NCBI GenBank assembly: GCA_035547055.1
Contig: DASZVN010000068.1
Coordinates: forward strand, 1-29,407
Origin: DASZVN01 sp035547055
GTDB lineage: Bacteria; Pseudomonadota; Alphaproteobacteria; Rhizobiales; Methylopilaceae
Length of the DNA: 29,407 nucleotides
Direction: 5' to 3'
The notes beneath the pieces were generated by a model. That model was not told the DNA's origin and did no database searches. It saw only the letters and a program-made list of their open reading frames with translations. Positions 8,169 to 14,770 of the stretch are shown here, in pieces. A program made the translations under genes and the position numbers. The stretch's first letter is position 1. Each line of letters starts with the position of its first letter.

Positions 8169-8630
8169 CTAGCGCCGGCTCCTTAGCAGGACACTCGTCG
8201 CCAGTTCCAGCCTGACGGCTGGCGGCAGCTTGCGAAGCGCACCAAGCGCATCCTGTGCCTGATCGATCAGGGAGAGGGCTTCGATGGGTGAGTATCGCTT
8301 CAAGGGATCATAGTCCGCCTCGTGCCGTGCGCTTTGGAGAAAGGCAAATGCGCCAGCGAACAGATCAAGATCCTGATTGTCCAGGCGTGCCGAGGCCTCA
8401 ATCAGCGCGCCCTTGCCGAAGCCGTGATCGAGCGCGCGATAGGTTCGTCGCCATGCCTCGGTGCCGCTCTTGCCCGAACCGACGAGTTGATCGGCGCAGC
8501 ATTGAGCGAGGCCGTGGAAAAGCGCGTAGTAGGCACTACTGACGGCGCGGCGCAGGTAAACTTGTCGCGGCCGCCCTTGCGACCCAGTCGCGAGGAGGCG
8601 CGCGACACCAATCAGTTCATCTGCGATCAC
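8169..8630 (-). CDS. HEPN-like domain protein
   Basis: A 153-residue all-helical-looking protein. The first helix pair contains YLRRAVSSAYYALFHGLAQ (residues 25-43), the pattern of HEPN-type proteins, and the last helix has ARHEADYDPLKRYSPIEAL (101-119), also typical. A possible RNase-type R-x6-H pair is R62...H69 in RTYRALDH. HEPN proteins in toxin-antitoxin and defence systems are often RNases, but others are inert helpers. The start is a GTG whose first bases overlap the stop codon of the preceding 91-residue gene (GTGA), indicating translational coupling. It ends 30 bases before pheT. Whether it is a toxin is inferred from the two-gene arrangement. Confidence 0.75.
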   Translation of the reverse strand: MIADELIGVARLLATGSQGRPRQVYLRRAVSSAYYALFHGLAQCCADQLVGSGKSGTEAWRRTYRALDHGFGKGALIEASARLDNQDLDLFAGAFAFLQSARHEADYDPLKRYSPIEALSLIDQAQDALGALRKLPPAVRLELATSVLLRSRR

Positions 8631-8902
8631 TCAGCCGCCTCACGGCGGTCAGGTATCCTCGGTTGAACGTACGGGAAGCGCGTGTCGCCGGCTGCCCGGA
8701 GACGATGTCGGATCTCTCCCGCCGAGCGCAGCAGCGCCAGGGAGTTCGGCATGCGTCCGCGCTCGAAATGAGCGGTGATGAACAGCGACGGGTCGCCGTC
8801 GTGATCTTCTCCGGAGCGCGTCTTTGAGCGTCGGAAGCCGGATGCCGAGAGCCATTTGCGTAAGATGGGCTCGACCAGCCGATTGATTTCCTCGTCGGTC
8901 AT
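8627..8902 (-). CDS. Unrecognised 91-residue partner of the HEPN gene
   Basis: The protein starts MTDEEINRLVEPILRKWL and contains RSGEDHDGDPSLFITAHF and, near the end, DTRFPYVQPRIPDRREAAE. The ATG at 8902 has GGAG eight bases upstream and is preferred over a GTG 66 bases earlier that would overlap the membrane-protein gene. Acidic, soluble, no membrane segment. It shows none of the GSxxxG...DxD pattern of the MNT nucleotidyltransferase that usually pairs with HEPN toxins. The GTGA overlap with the HEPN gene argues for a functional pair, in which this could be the antitoxin or a regulator. I do not recognise the family. Confidence 0.65.
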   Translation of the reverse strand: MTDEEINRLVEPILRKWLSASGFRRSKTRSGEDHDGDPSLFITAHFERGRMPNSLALLRSAGEIRHRLRAAGDTRFPYVQPRIPDRREAAE

Positions 8903-8964
8903 GAGGATGTCTCCGCCCGCCCGAATATAGCCGGCGACTTGGACGGGCGCGAGTTTGCTGCCGT

Positions 8965-9486
8965 TCACGGCACGAAGGGCGCGTGCGCGCTGCTCGCCCC
9001 CTCCGGGTGCCAGACGAACAGCACCGGGAGGCTGATGAAGACGACCACCGTCAGGACGATGGTGGCGCGGTTGCAGAGGCCGTAGAGGCCCTGGCGCAGC
9101 ACCAGCTCGCGGCTCAGCCAGCTCTTCAATTCGTCGCGGTCGGCCCAGTTCGCGAATGCGGGCGCGAACAGCGCGAGGCAGCGCAGGCAGGCGATCGCGA
9201 TCAGCAGGTAAAGCCCGATCTCGGCGAAGATGATCGCCTCCTCGACATCCGCGTTCACGATCGCCGGCGCCACCACGCCGAGCGCCGCGATCATCATCGA
9301 GACGTGGGTCAAGAGGCCCGCCGCCTTGGAGTCGATGGTCTGGAAGGTCGCCCGCGCCAGCATCTGCTCGGCATCGCGCTCGATCTCGGCGAGGCGGTCG
9401 AGATGCCCGGCGCGCTGTTCCTCGCTCCAGCGCCGCGTGAGGAAGCGGTAGACGCGATGGTCGAGCCTGCTGTGGCGCCGGACCAT
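8965..9486 (-). CDS. Three-helix membrane protein, weakly PycTM/DUF5706-like
   Basis: A 173-residue protein. A basic, charged N-terminus (residues 1-45) precedes TIDSKAAGLLTHVSMMIAAL, which runs into the first membrane segment (about 55-77). A second segment follows (about 85-107) and then, after a soluble loop, the block ELVLRQGLYGLCNRATIVLT leading into a third segment (about 140-160). The D-x-K-A-x-x-LL entry to helix 1 and the ELxxRxxLY...R entry to the last helix resemble the PycTM/DUF5706 class of membrane effectors, but this is an eye-level resemblance only. It starts 9 bases after pheS stops, so it is carried on the pheS transcript. Its stop lies 62 bases before the next small gene. 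Confidence 0.7.
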   Translation of the reverse strand: MVRRHSRLDHRVYRFLTRRWSEEQRAGHLDRLAEIERDAEQMLARATFQTIDSKAAGLLTHVSMMIAALGVVAPAIVNADVEEAIIFAEIGLYLLIAIACLRCLALFAPAFANWADRDELKSWLSRELVLRQGLYGLCNRATIVLTVVVFISLPVLFVWHPEGASSAHAPFVP

Positions 9487-9495
9487 GGCCGTGCG

Positions 9496-10581
9496 TCAGC
9501 CCGACAGGCCGCCGACCAGGCTCGGCAGGTCGAGGGGGCGGAAGCCGTAGTGGCTGAGCCAGCGGATGTCCGCCTCGAAGAAGGCGCGCAGATCCGGCAT
9601 GCCGTATTTCAGCATGGCGACGCGGTCGATGCCCATGCCCCAGGCGAAGCCCTGCCAGACGTCGGGGTCAAGCCCGCAATTGCGGAGCACATTGGGGTGA
9701 ACCATGCCGCAGCCGAGGATCTCCAGCCAGTCGTCGCCCTCGCCGAAGCGGATCTCGTTGCCCTGGCGGCGGCAGCGGATGTCGACCTCCATCGACGGCT
9801 CGGTGAAGGGGAAGAAGCTCGGCCGGAACCGCATCTCGACCTTCGGCACCTCGAAGAACGCCTTGCAGAACTCCTCGAGGATCCACTTGAGGTGGCCGAG
9901 ATGGGACGAGCGGTCGATCAGAAGTCCCTCGACCTGGTGGAACATCGGCGTGTGGGTCTGGTCGCTGTCGCAGCGATAGGTCCGGCCGGGGATGATGACC
10001 CGGATCGGCGGCGCCTCTTTCCGCATGGTGCGGATCTGCACCGGCGAGGTGTGGGTGCGCAGCAGCTTCCGCGCGCCGGTCGCCGGCTCGGGGCGGAAGA
10101 AGAAGGTGTCGTGCATCTCCCGCGCCGGATGGCCGACCGGGAAGTTGAGCGCGGTGAAATTGTGCTCGTCGTCCTCGATGTCCGGCCCCTCGGCGACGGC
10201 GAAGCCGAGATCGGCGAAGATCGCGGTGATCTCCTCGGTGACCTGGCTGACCGGGTGGAGGCGGCCGAGGTCGATGCCGCTCGGCCGCACCGGCAAGGTC
10301 ACGTCGAGGCGGTCGGCTTCGAGGCGGGCGTCGAGCGCGGCCTCGACGAGGAGGGTGCGGCGGCGGCCGAGCGCCTCGGTCAGGCGGTCCTTGAGGCCAT
10401 TGATCGCGGGGCCGGCGCTCTTGCGCTCGTCCGGGCTCATCGCGCCGAGGCCCTTCAGGAGCTCCGACACGCTGCCCTTCTTGCCGAGCGCCGCGACGCG
10501 CACGCTCTCCAGCGCCGCCTCGTCCGCCGCCCCGTCGATCGCCGCGAGAAGGTCGCGTTCGAGCTGATCGAGATCGGTCAT
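9496..10581 (-). CDS. pheS: Phenylalanyl-tRNA synthetase alpha subunit
   Basis: A 361-residue protein starting MTDLDQLERDLLAAIDGA, preceded by a GGGACGGAAG ribosome site. The N-terminal coiled coil spans about 1-85 (tRNA acceptor and variable-arm contacts). Class II catalytic motifs follow: motif 2 area FHQVEGLLIDRSSHLGHLK, then FRPSFFPFTEPSMEVDI, GCGMVHPNVL, and motif 3 GFAWGMGIDRVAMLKYG with DLRAFFEADIRWL at the end. It activates phenylalanine for transfer to tRNA-Phe together with PheT. The usual pheST adjacency is broken: three genes lie between it and pheT. A family B repeat separates it from rplT. Confidence 0.97.
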   Translation of the reverse strand: MTDLDQLERDLLAAIDGAADEAALESVRVAALGKKGSVSELLKGLGAMSPDERKSAGPAINGLKDRLTEALGRRRTLLVEAALDARLEADRLDVTLPVRPSGIDLGRLHPVSQVTEEITAIFADLGFAVAEGPDIEDDEHNFTALNFPVGHPAREMHDTFFFRPEPATGARKLLRTHTSPVQIRTMRKEAPPIRVIIPGRTYRCDSDQTHTPMFHQVEGLLIDRSSHLGHLKWILEEFCKAFFEVPKVEMRFRPSFFPFTEPSMEVDIRCRRQGNEIRFGEGDDWLEILGCGMVHPNVLRNCGLDPDVWQGFAWGMGIDRVAMLKYGMPDLRAFFEADIRWLSHYGFRPLDLPSLVGGLSG

Positions 10582-10596
10582 CTTCCGTCCCTGCCT

Positions 10597-10751
10597 GTCA
10601 TCCCGGCCGAGCACGCAAATCAGGCTTGCCCGATTTGCCCATCTCAGCCGGCCCTCCTGGACAAGCCCAAGATGGCGGCGAGAGCCGGGATCCGGGGCGC
10701 ACGCAACGCTCTCCCCGGGTCCCGGATCGCGCTTCGCGCGTCCGGGACGAC
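10597..10751. repeat. Family B palindromic repeat with an internal insertion
   Basis: The outer ends are GTCATCCCGGCCGAG (from 10597) and CGGGACGAC (ending 10751). At 155 bases it is about 60 longer than the other B copies. The extra DNA lies near the left end, about 10612-10680, where text like CAAATCAGGCTTGCCCGATTTG and CTGGACAAGCCCAAGATGG is unrelated to the other copies. The copy sits inside the rplT-pheS operon. Confidence 0.72.
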
Positions 10752-10759
10752 AGCTCCGC

Positions 10760-11125
10760 TTACGCCGCGAGCGCCGCCTTGGCCTGGCCGACCAGGGCCT
10801 CGAACGCCGCCGGCTCGCGGATCGCGAGGTCGGACAGCACCTTGCGGTCGACCTCGACCCCCGCCTTGGCGAGGCCGTCGATGAAGCGCGAATAGGTCAG
10901 CGCGCCGTCGACGCCGCGGACCGCGGCATTGATCCGCTGGATCCAGAGGGCGCGGAAGCTGCGCTTGCGGTTCTTGCGGTCGCGATAGGCATATTGCATC
11001 GACCGCTCGACCGCGCTCTTGGCGGCGCGGATCGTGTTCTTGCGGCGGCCGTGAAAGCCCTTGGCGGCCTTCAGGACCTTCTTGTGCTTGGCGTGGGAGG
11101 TCACTCCCCGTTTGACGCGGGCCAT
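10760..11125 (-). CDS. rplT: 50S ribosomal protein L20
   Basis: A 121-residue protein, MARVKRGVTSHAKHKKVL onward, with the basic N-terminal arm GFHGRRKNTIRAAKSAVE, AYRDRKNRKRSFRALWIQRI and the globular C-terminal RNA-binding part ending QAKAALAA. It binds 23S rRNA early in 50S assembly. The ATG has GGAG nine bases upstream. It follows rpmI by 27 bases; in many bacteria L20 represses its own rpmI-rplT message. Confidence 0.98.
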   Translation of the reverse strand: MARVKRGVTSHAKHKKVLKAAKGFHGRRKNTIRAAKSAVERSMQYAYRDRKNRKRSFRALWIQRINAAVRGVDGALTYSRFIDGLAKAGVEVDRKVLSDLAIREPAAFEALVGQAKAALAA

Positions 11126-11152
11126 GGCAGGTCTCCGGAATGGCGGGGCGGC

Positions 11153-11356
11153 TCAGCGGCCGCCGTAGGGCATGAACTGGCGCAGGATGCCGGCGTCGGA
11201 CTCCGACATGATGGTCGTGCGACGCTGGTTGCGGATCTGCTTCTGCGTCCGCTTGATCATGCCATGGCGCTTGTTGGCCTGGGTCGAGATGACCTTGCCG
11301 GTGCCGGTGAAGCGGAAGCGCTTCTTGGCCCCGGACTTCGTCTTCAGTTTGGGCAT
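11153..11356 (-). CDS. rpmI: 50S ribosomal protein L35
   Basis: A 67-residue protein, MPKLKTKSGAKKRFRFTGTG, with KRHGMIKRTQKQIRNQRR and the terminal MPYGGR. The length is normal. The GGAG ribosome site lies about seven bases before the ATG; the longer frame upstream is leader. It is first in the rpmI-rplT-pheS transcript. infC, commonly upstream, is not here: the next gene is a divergent methyltransferase. Confidence 0.98.
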   Translation of the reverse strand: MPKLKTKSGAKKRFRFTGTGKVISTQANKRHGMIKRTQKQIRNQRRTTIMSESDAGILRQFMPYGGR

Positions 11357-11458
11357 TTGGCTCTCCAGGGGGACCTTGCGTCCGGGAAGCGGGTCGAAAC
11401 CCGAGCAAAAGCGCCCGCCACGGCAGCCCTTTCGGCCGGGCGGGTGCGAAGGGCGCAT

Positions 11459-11487
11459 TCTCTAGTCGGCCGGGCAGATTTTTTCAA
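11459..11487 (-). promoter_or_regulatory. rpmI: Candidate promoter of the rpmI operon
   Basis: On the minus strand TTGAAA (11482-11487) is followed after 17 bases by TAGAGA (11459-11464). The -35 box matches five of six consensus bases, the -10 box only three. The predicted leader of about 95 bases before rpmI can form a stem with CCCGCC and GGCGGG (11414-11419 with 11439-11444), possibly part of L20 autoregulation. The match is by eye. Confidence 0.35.
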
Positions 11488-11508
11488 CAGGCGAGTGGCC
11501 CTCCCCCC

Positions 11509-11602
11509 GTCATTGCGAGCGAAGCGAAGCAATCCAGGGGGGCCTCGGCGTCGGCGCTCGTTGCCCTGGATTGCTTCGTCGCTCCGCTCCTCGCAATGAC
11601 GG
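11509..11602. repeat. Family A palindromic repeat, full form
   Basis: CGTCATTGCGAGCGAAGCGA begins the left arm, which continues AGCAATCCAG; the right arm reads CTGGATTGCTTCGTCGCTCC then GCTCCTCGCAATGACGG. The centre is about 25 bases long. It lies between the divergent rpmI and methyltransferase genes, so its position does not fit a simple terminator role. Confidence 0.85.
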
Positions 11603-11645
11603 CAGAGGTTGCGCTAACCTGCAGCGCCTCGACACGGATCCCGCC

Positions 11646-12419
11646 ATGACCACGACCGCCCCTGCCCGTTCCGCCGAGCCCGACCTCGCCTTCTTCAGCC
11701 CGCAGCTCATGTTCTCCAGCCCGACCCGGGTGCGCGAGATCTACGAGGTCGGCCTGAAGCCGTTCCGCGAGCGGTTCCAGGGTGCGCGGGTGCTCGATGT
11801 CGCCTGCAACATCGGCTACTGGACCCACACCGCGCTGGCGCTCGGGGCGAAGCACGTCACCGCGGTCGACTTCCATCCCGAGACGCTCGACAAGGCACGC
11901 GCGAATCTCGCCGAGCTCGGCGCCCGCGGCGACCAGGTCGCCTACGTCCAGGAGGACACCCGCGACGCCGTGCGCCGCCTCATCGACGAGCGCTTCGACA
12001 TCGTCCTGTGCATGGGCCTGCTCTATCATTTCGTCGATCCGGTCGGCTATCTCTGGGACCTCGCGGCGCTGGAGGCCGACTGGCTCTTCATCGACACCGC
12101 GATCTCGTTCCGCTCCGAGCCGATCCTCGAATACGTGATCGAGAAGACCGGGGCCGCCGACAACGCGTCGGGGATCAAGCGCGCGTTCCCCGGCCGCAAC
12201 GTCGTCGGGGTGCCGTCGGAAGCCCTGATCTGGAAGATGCTGATCGAGTTCGGCTACGAGCCGGCGACGCCGAACCTCGCTCCGCTCGGCCACACCGGCT
12301 ATTCGCCGAACGGCGCCAACCGCAAGCTGATCCAGTGGTGGAAGCGGAACCCGAGCCCGCGCTACCACCGCTGGCGCAAGACCAGCGATCCGGTGACCGA
12401 CTGGGTGCTCAGGACGTAG
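11646..12419 (+). CDS. Class I SAM-dependent methyltransferase
   Basis: A 257-residue protein. Motif I is VLDVACNIGYWTHTAL (residues 49-64), which ends the first strand and binds SAM; TAVDFHPETLDKA gives the acidic residue for the ribose hydroxyls (D75). Later motifs are FDIVLCMGLLYHFVDP and DWLFIDTAI. The core resembles CmoB/UbiG-type enzymes, but the substrate cannot be read from the sequence. The start MTTTAPARSAEPD is chosen because the open frame further upstream is the family A repeat; the ribosome site is weak. No biosynthetic partners are adjacent. The C-terminal part, with WWKRNPSPRYHRW, suggests a basic surface. Confidence 0.85.
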   Translation: MTTTAPARSAEPDLAFFSPQLMFSSPTRVREIYEVGLKPFRERFQGARVLDVACNIGYWTHTALALGAKHVTAVDFHPETLDKARANLAELGARGDQVAYVQEDTRDAVRRLIDERFDIVLCMGLLYHFVDPVGYLWDLAALEADWLFIDTAISFRSEPILEYVIEKTGAADNASGIKRAFPGRNVVGVPSEALIWKMLIEFGYEPATPNLAPLGHTGYSPNGANRKLIQWWKRNPSPRYHRWRKTSDPVTDWVLRT

Positions 12420-12460
12420 ACGTCGCCGGCCGGCGGGCTCTCGGCCTGAGAGGGGTTGTG

Positions 12461-12514
12461 TTGAGCGGTCCATATTCCTGTTGAGCGGTCTATACTCGAC
12501 ATTTCTGGACCGCC
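12461..12514. promoter_or_regulatory. Tandem 20-base direct repeats with an inverted third element
   Basis: TTGAGCGGTCCATATTCC (12461-12478) recurs exactly 20 bases on as TTGAGCGGTCTATACTCG (12481-12498). A reverse-complement GGACCGCC follows at 12507-12514. TATACT (12491-12496) inside the second copy is a good -10 look-alike. The site lies about 150-200 bases upstream of the RTX gene, where an activator or repressor could bind. No regulator gene is nearby. Confidence 0.4.
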
Positions 12515-12569
12515 CAGGCAACGCCCGCCGGCATCATACGATCGCCCAGTCATAGACATCGAAGATGGC

Positions 12570-12601
12570 AGGAACGTCGCTCGGAGAGGAAGAACGTTCC
12601 T
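12570..12601. promoter_or_regulatory. Perfect inverted repeat upstream of the RTX gene
   Basis: AGGAACGT (12570-12577) and ACGTTCCT (12594-12601) are exact inverted 8-base arms around a 16-base spacer, 64 bases before the RTX start codon. It could be an operator or an mRNA stem. It is not related to the palindromic repeat families. Confidence 0.4.
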
Positions 12602-12664
12602 TTGGCAAGACTTGACTTGAGGTGATTCTCCAGGCCACGTGCCCTCAAACAGGGGGCGCACGGC

Positions 12665-14650
12665 ATGTCGTTTCACGAGGTAAAGCTGCAATCGTCGAAC
12701 GATGCGTTCGCCGACCAGCCGCCGGAGATCGTGGCGACGGGCACCGGCTTCACGGCCGCCTGGGTGCGCCAGAGCGGCACGCTGCCCGACCTCAAGAGCC
12801 AGATCGTCGTGCAGCAGTTCACCGCGGCGGCCGCGCCGGCCGGAAAGACGCAGGTCGTCGCCACCGGCGACGTCCATCTCGGCGGCTATCCCGAGATCGT
12901 CGATCTCGGCAGCAACAAGGTCGGCCTGACCTACAACCTCGCCGAGGTGCCGCAGGTCGCGATCTACGACATGGCGGCCCGGAAAATCGTGCACAAGGCG
13001 GCGGTGAAGCCGGGCCTCGACGACAACAACATCGAGCTCATGGCCCTGAAGGGCGGGAAGCTCGCGATCGCCTATTCGCACGTGGACACGTCGAACCTCG
13101 GCAACATCCGCGACGTCGAATCGCTCGACGTCCTGAACGGCACGCTCAAGGTCGGTGCCCACCCCTCGATCTTCACCGTCAAGGGCGACGGCCTCGCCCG
13201 GCTCGACCAGACCGCCATCGCGGCGCACGGCACCGGCGCCGCCGCGTTCTATTTCGACCGCGACGACGGGCAGGTCCACGGCCGCTTCTTCACCGCGCAG
13301 GGAAAGCCGGCCGGCGCCGATTTCAAGGTCAACTCGACGCCGATGACCCAGCTCGCAGCCTTCAGCGACCGGCTGACGGTCACGCTCGGCGCGGCCTCGC
13401 TCGCGAACGGCGGCGACGTCGTCACCTGGGTCGGCCGCGACGCCCACTCCGACAATTTCGACATCTTCGCGCGGGTCTACAACGCGGCGGGCAAGGCGGT
13501 CGGCAAGGAATTCGTGGTGAACCAGACGCTGGCCGGCGTGCAGTCCGATGCCGACGTCGTCGCCCTCGCCGGCGGCCGCTTCGCCGTCGGCTGGGCGACC
13601 CAGGCCGACTTCTTCACGACGAACTATTATCTGCGCTACTACGACGCCAGCGGCCACGCGCTGTCCGGCGAAATCCTGACCGGAAGCGGCACCGCGCTGG
13701 CGCTGGGGCACAACGTCCAGCTCGCGGCGCTGAAGTCCGGCGCGATCGTCGAGAGCGCCAACGACACCGCGATCATCGTCCCGGCGGCGAGGTTCGGAAC
13801 CGCGAAGGCGGATCACATCGCCAGCACGGCGAAGGACGCCTTCGTCATGGCTGGCGACGGCAACGACGTCTTCGTCGCCGAGGGCAAGGCCGCCAACGTG
13901 TTCGACGGCGGCGGCGGCACCGACAGCTATGACGCGCACGCGCTCGCCAAGGCGAAGGTTGTGGTCGACGACAGCAACGGCGTCGTCGTGACCGGCACGG
14001 CGGGCGCCACCTTCACCGTCGACAAGCTCGCTCTCGGCGCCGTCGACCAGATCACCAACATCGAGCGCCTAGTGCTGACCAAGTTCAACGACACGTTCGA
14101 CGGTGCGGCAGCGAGCGTCGGTGTCGAGGTTCACGGCGGCAGCGGCATCGACCATCTCACCGGCGGGGCCGGCAACGAGAGCTTTTTCGGCGACGGCGGG
14201 GCCGACATCCTTGTCGGCGCCGTCGGAAACGACACGATTCACGGCGGCGCGGGCAACGACCTCATCGCCGGCGACGACATCGACGGCACCCACGACGGCG
14301 GCAACGACAGGCTCTTCGGCGATGCCGGCAACGACACCATCCGCGGCGGCTTCGGCGACGACACGATCAGCGGCGGCAAAGGCGACGACACGTTGAGCGG
14401 CGGTGCCGGCGCCAACGTCTTCGTCTTCGCCAAGGGGGACGGCAAGGACGTCGTCACCGACTTCCAGGACAACGCGGACAACCGGATCGACCTTCGCGCC
14501 TTCCACTTTGCCAGCGCCGACGACGTCATCCAGCATCACCTCTCGATGCAGGACGGCGCCGTGACGATCGACCTCGGCGGAGGTCAGACGGTCACGCTGG
14601 CCGACATGGCCTTCCTCACCGCGATCCACGCCGACGACTTCGTCGTGTGA
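12665..14650 (+). CDS. RTX (hemolysin-type calcium-binding) secreted protein
   Basis: A 661-residue protein with no N-terminal signal peptide, as expected for type I secretion. The N-terminal two thirds hold beta-propeller-like repeats of the pattern GGxFxVxWxxxxxxxxxxxxRxYxAxGxxxG, for example YNAAGKAVGKEFVVNQ and RFAVGWATQ. RTX nonapeptide repeats (GGxGxDxLx) lie at about residues 488-580, for example GGAGNDLIAG, FGDAGNDTIRGG and GGKGDDTLSGG. A C-terminal region, DGKDVVTDFQDNADNRIDL, follows, like the M10-type secretion tail. Calcium folds the repeats outside the cell. No catalytic domain is recognised, so it may be a surface or matrix protein. No type I secretion genes are in the window. 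AGGGGG lies ten bases before the ATG. Confidence 0.88.
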   Translation: MSFHEVKLQSSNDAFADQPPEIVATGTGFTAAWVRQSGTLPDLKSQIVVQQFTAAAAPAGKTQVVATGDVHLGGYPEIVDLGSNKVGLTYNLAEVPQVAIYDMAARKIVHKAAVKPGLDDNNIELMALKGGKLAIAYSHVDTSNLGNIRDVESLDVLNGTLKVGAHPSIFTVKGDGLARLDQTAIAAHGTGAAAFYFDRDDGQVHGRFFTAQGKPAGADFKVNSTPMTQLAAFSDRLTVTLGAASLANGGDVVTWVGRDAHSDNFDIFARVYNAAGKAVGKEFVVNQTLAGVQSDADVVALAGGRFAVGWATQADFFTTNYYLRYYDASGHALSGEILTGSGTALALGHNVQLAALKSGAIVESANDTAIIVPAARFGTAKADHIASTAKDAFVMAGDGNDVFVAEGKAANVFDGGGGTDSYDAHALAKAKVVVDDSNGVVVTGTAGATFTVDKLALGAVDQITNIERLVLTKFNDTFDGAAASVGVEVHGGSGIDHLTGGAGNESFFGDGGADILVGAVGNDTIHGGAGNDLIAGDDIDGTHDGGNDRLFGDAGNDTIRGGFGDDTISGGKGDDTLSGGAGANVFVFAKGDGKDVVTDFQDNADNRIDLRAFHFASADDVIQHHLSMQDGAVTIDLGGGQTVTLADMAFLTAIHADDFVV

Positions 14651-14694
14651 GGTCGGGCGGGCGAGCGGGACTGCGACACGGACCGCGGACGCCG

Positions 14695-14720
14695 ATGCCG
14701 CCCTTCAGGCAGGGCGGCAT
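14695..14720. terminator. Bidirectional hairpin terminator candidate
   Basis: Perfect 9-base arms ATGCCGCCC and GGGCGGCAT enclose an 8-base loop, between the convergent RTX and malonyl-CoA decarboxylase genes. No T-run follows on either strand, so it is not a classic intrinsic terminator. Confidence 0.5.
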
Positions 14721-14770
14721 TCTCGGCGCCCCGCCCCCTCTCCTCCGCCGGCCGGCACCGCCTCCCCGGC

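Noticed and set aside
8627..8902. 91-residue HEPN partner as an MNT nucleotidyltransferase
   Set aside because: No GSxxxG and no DxD pattern; too short.
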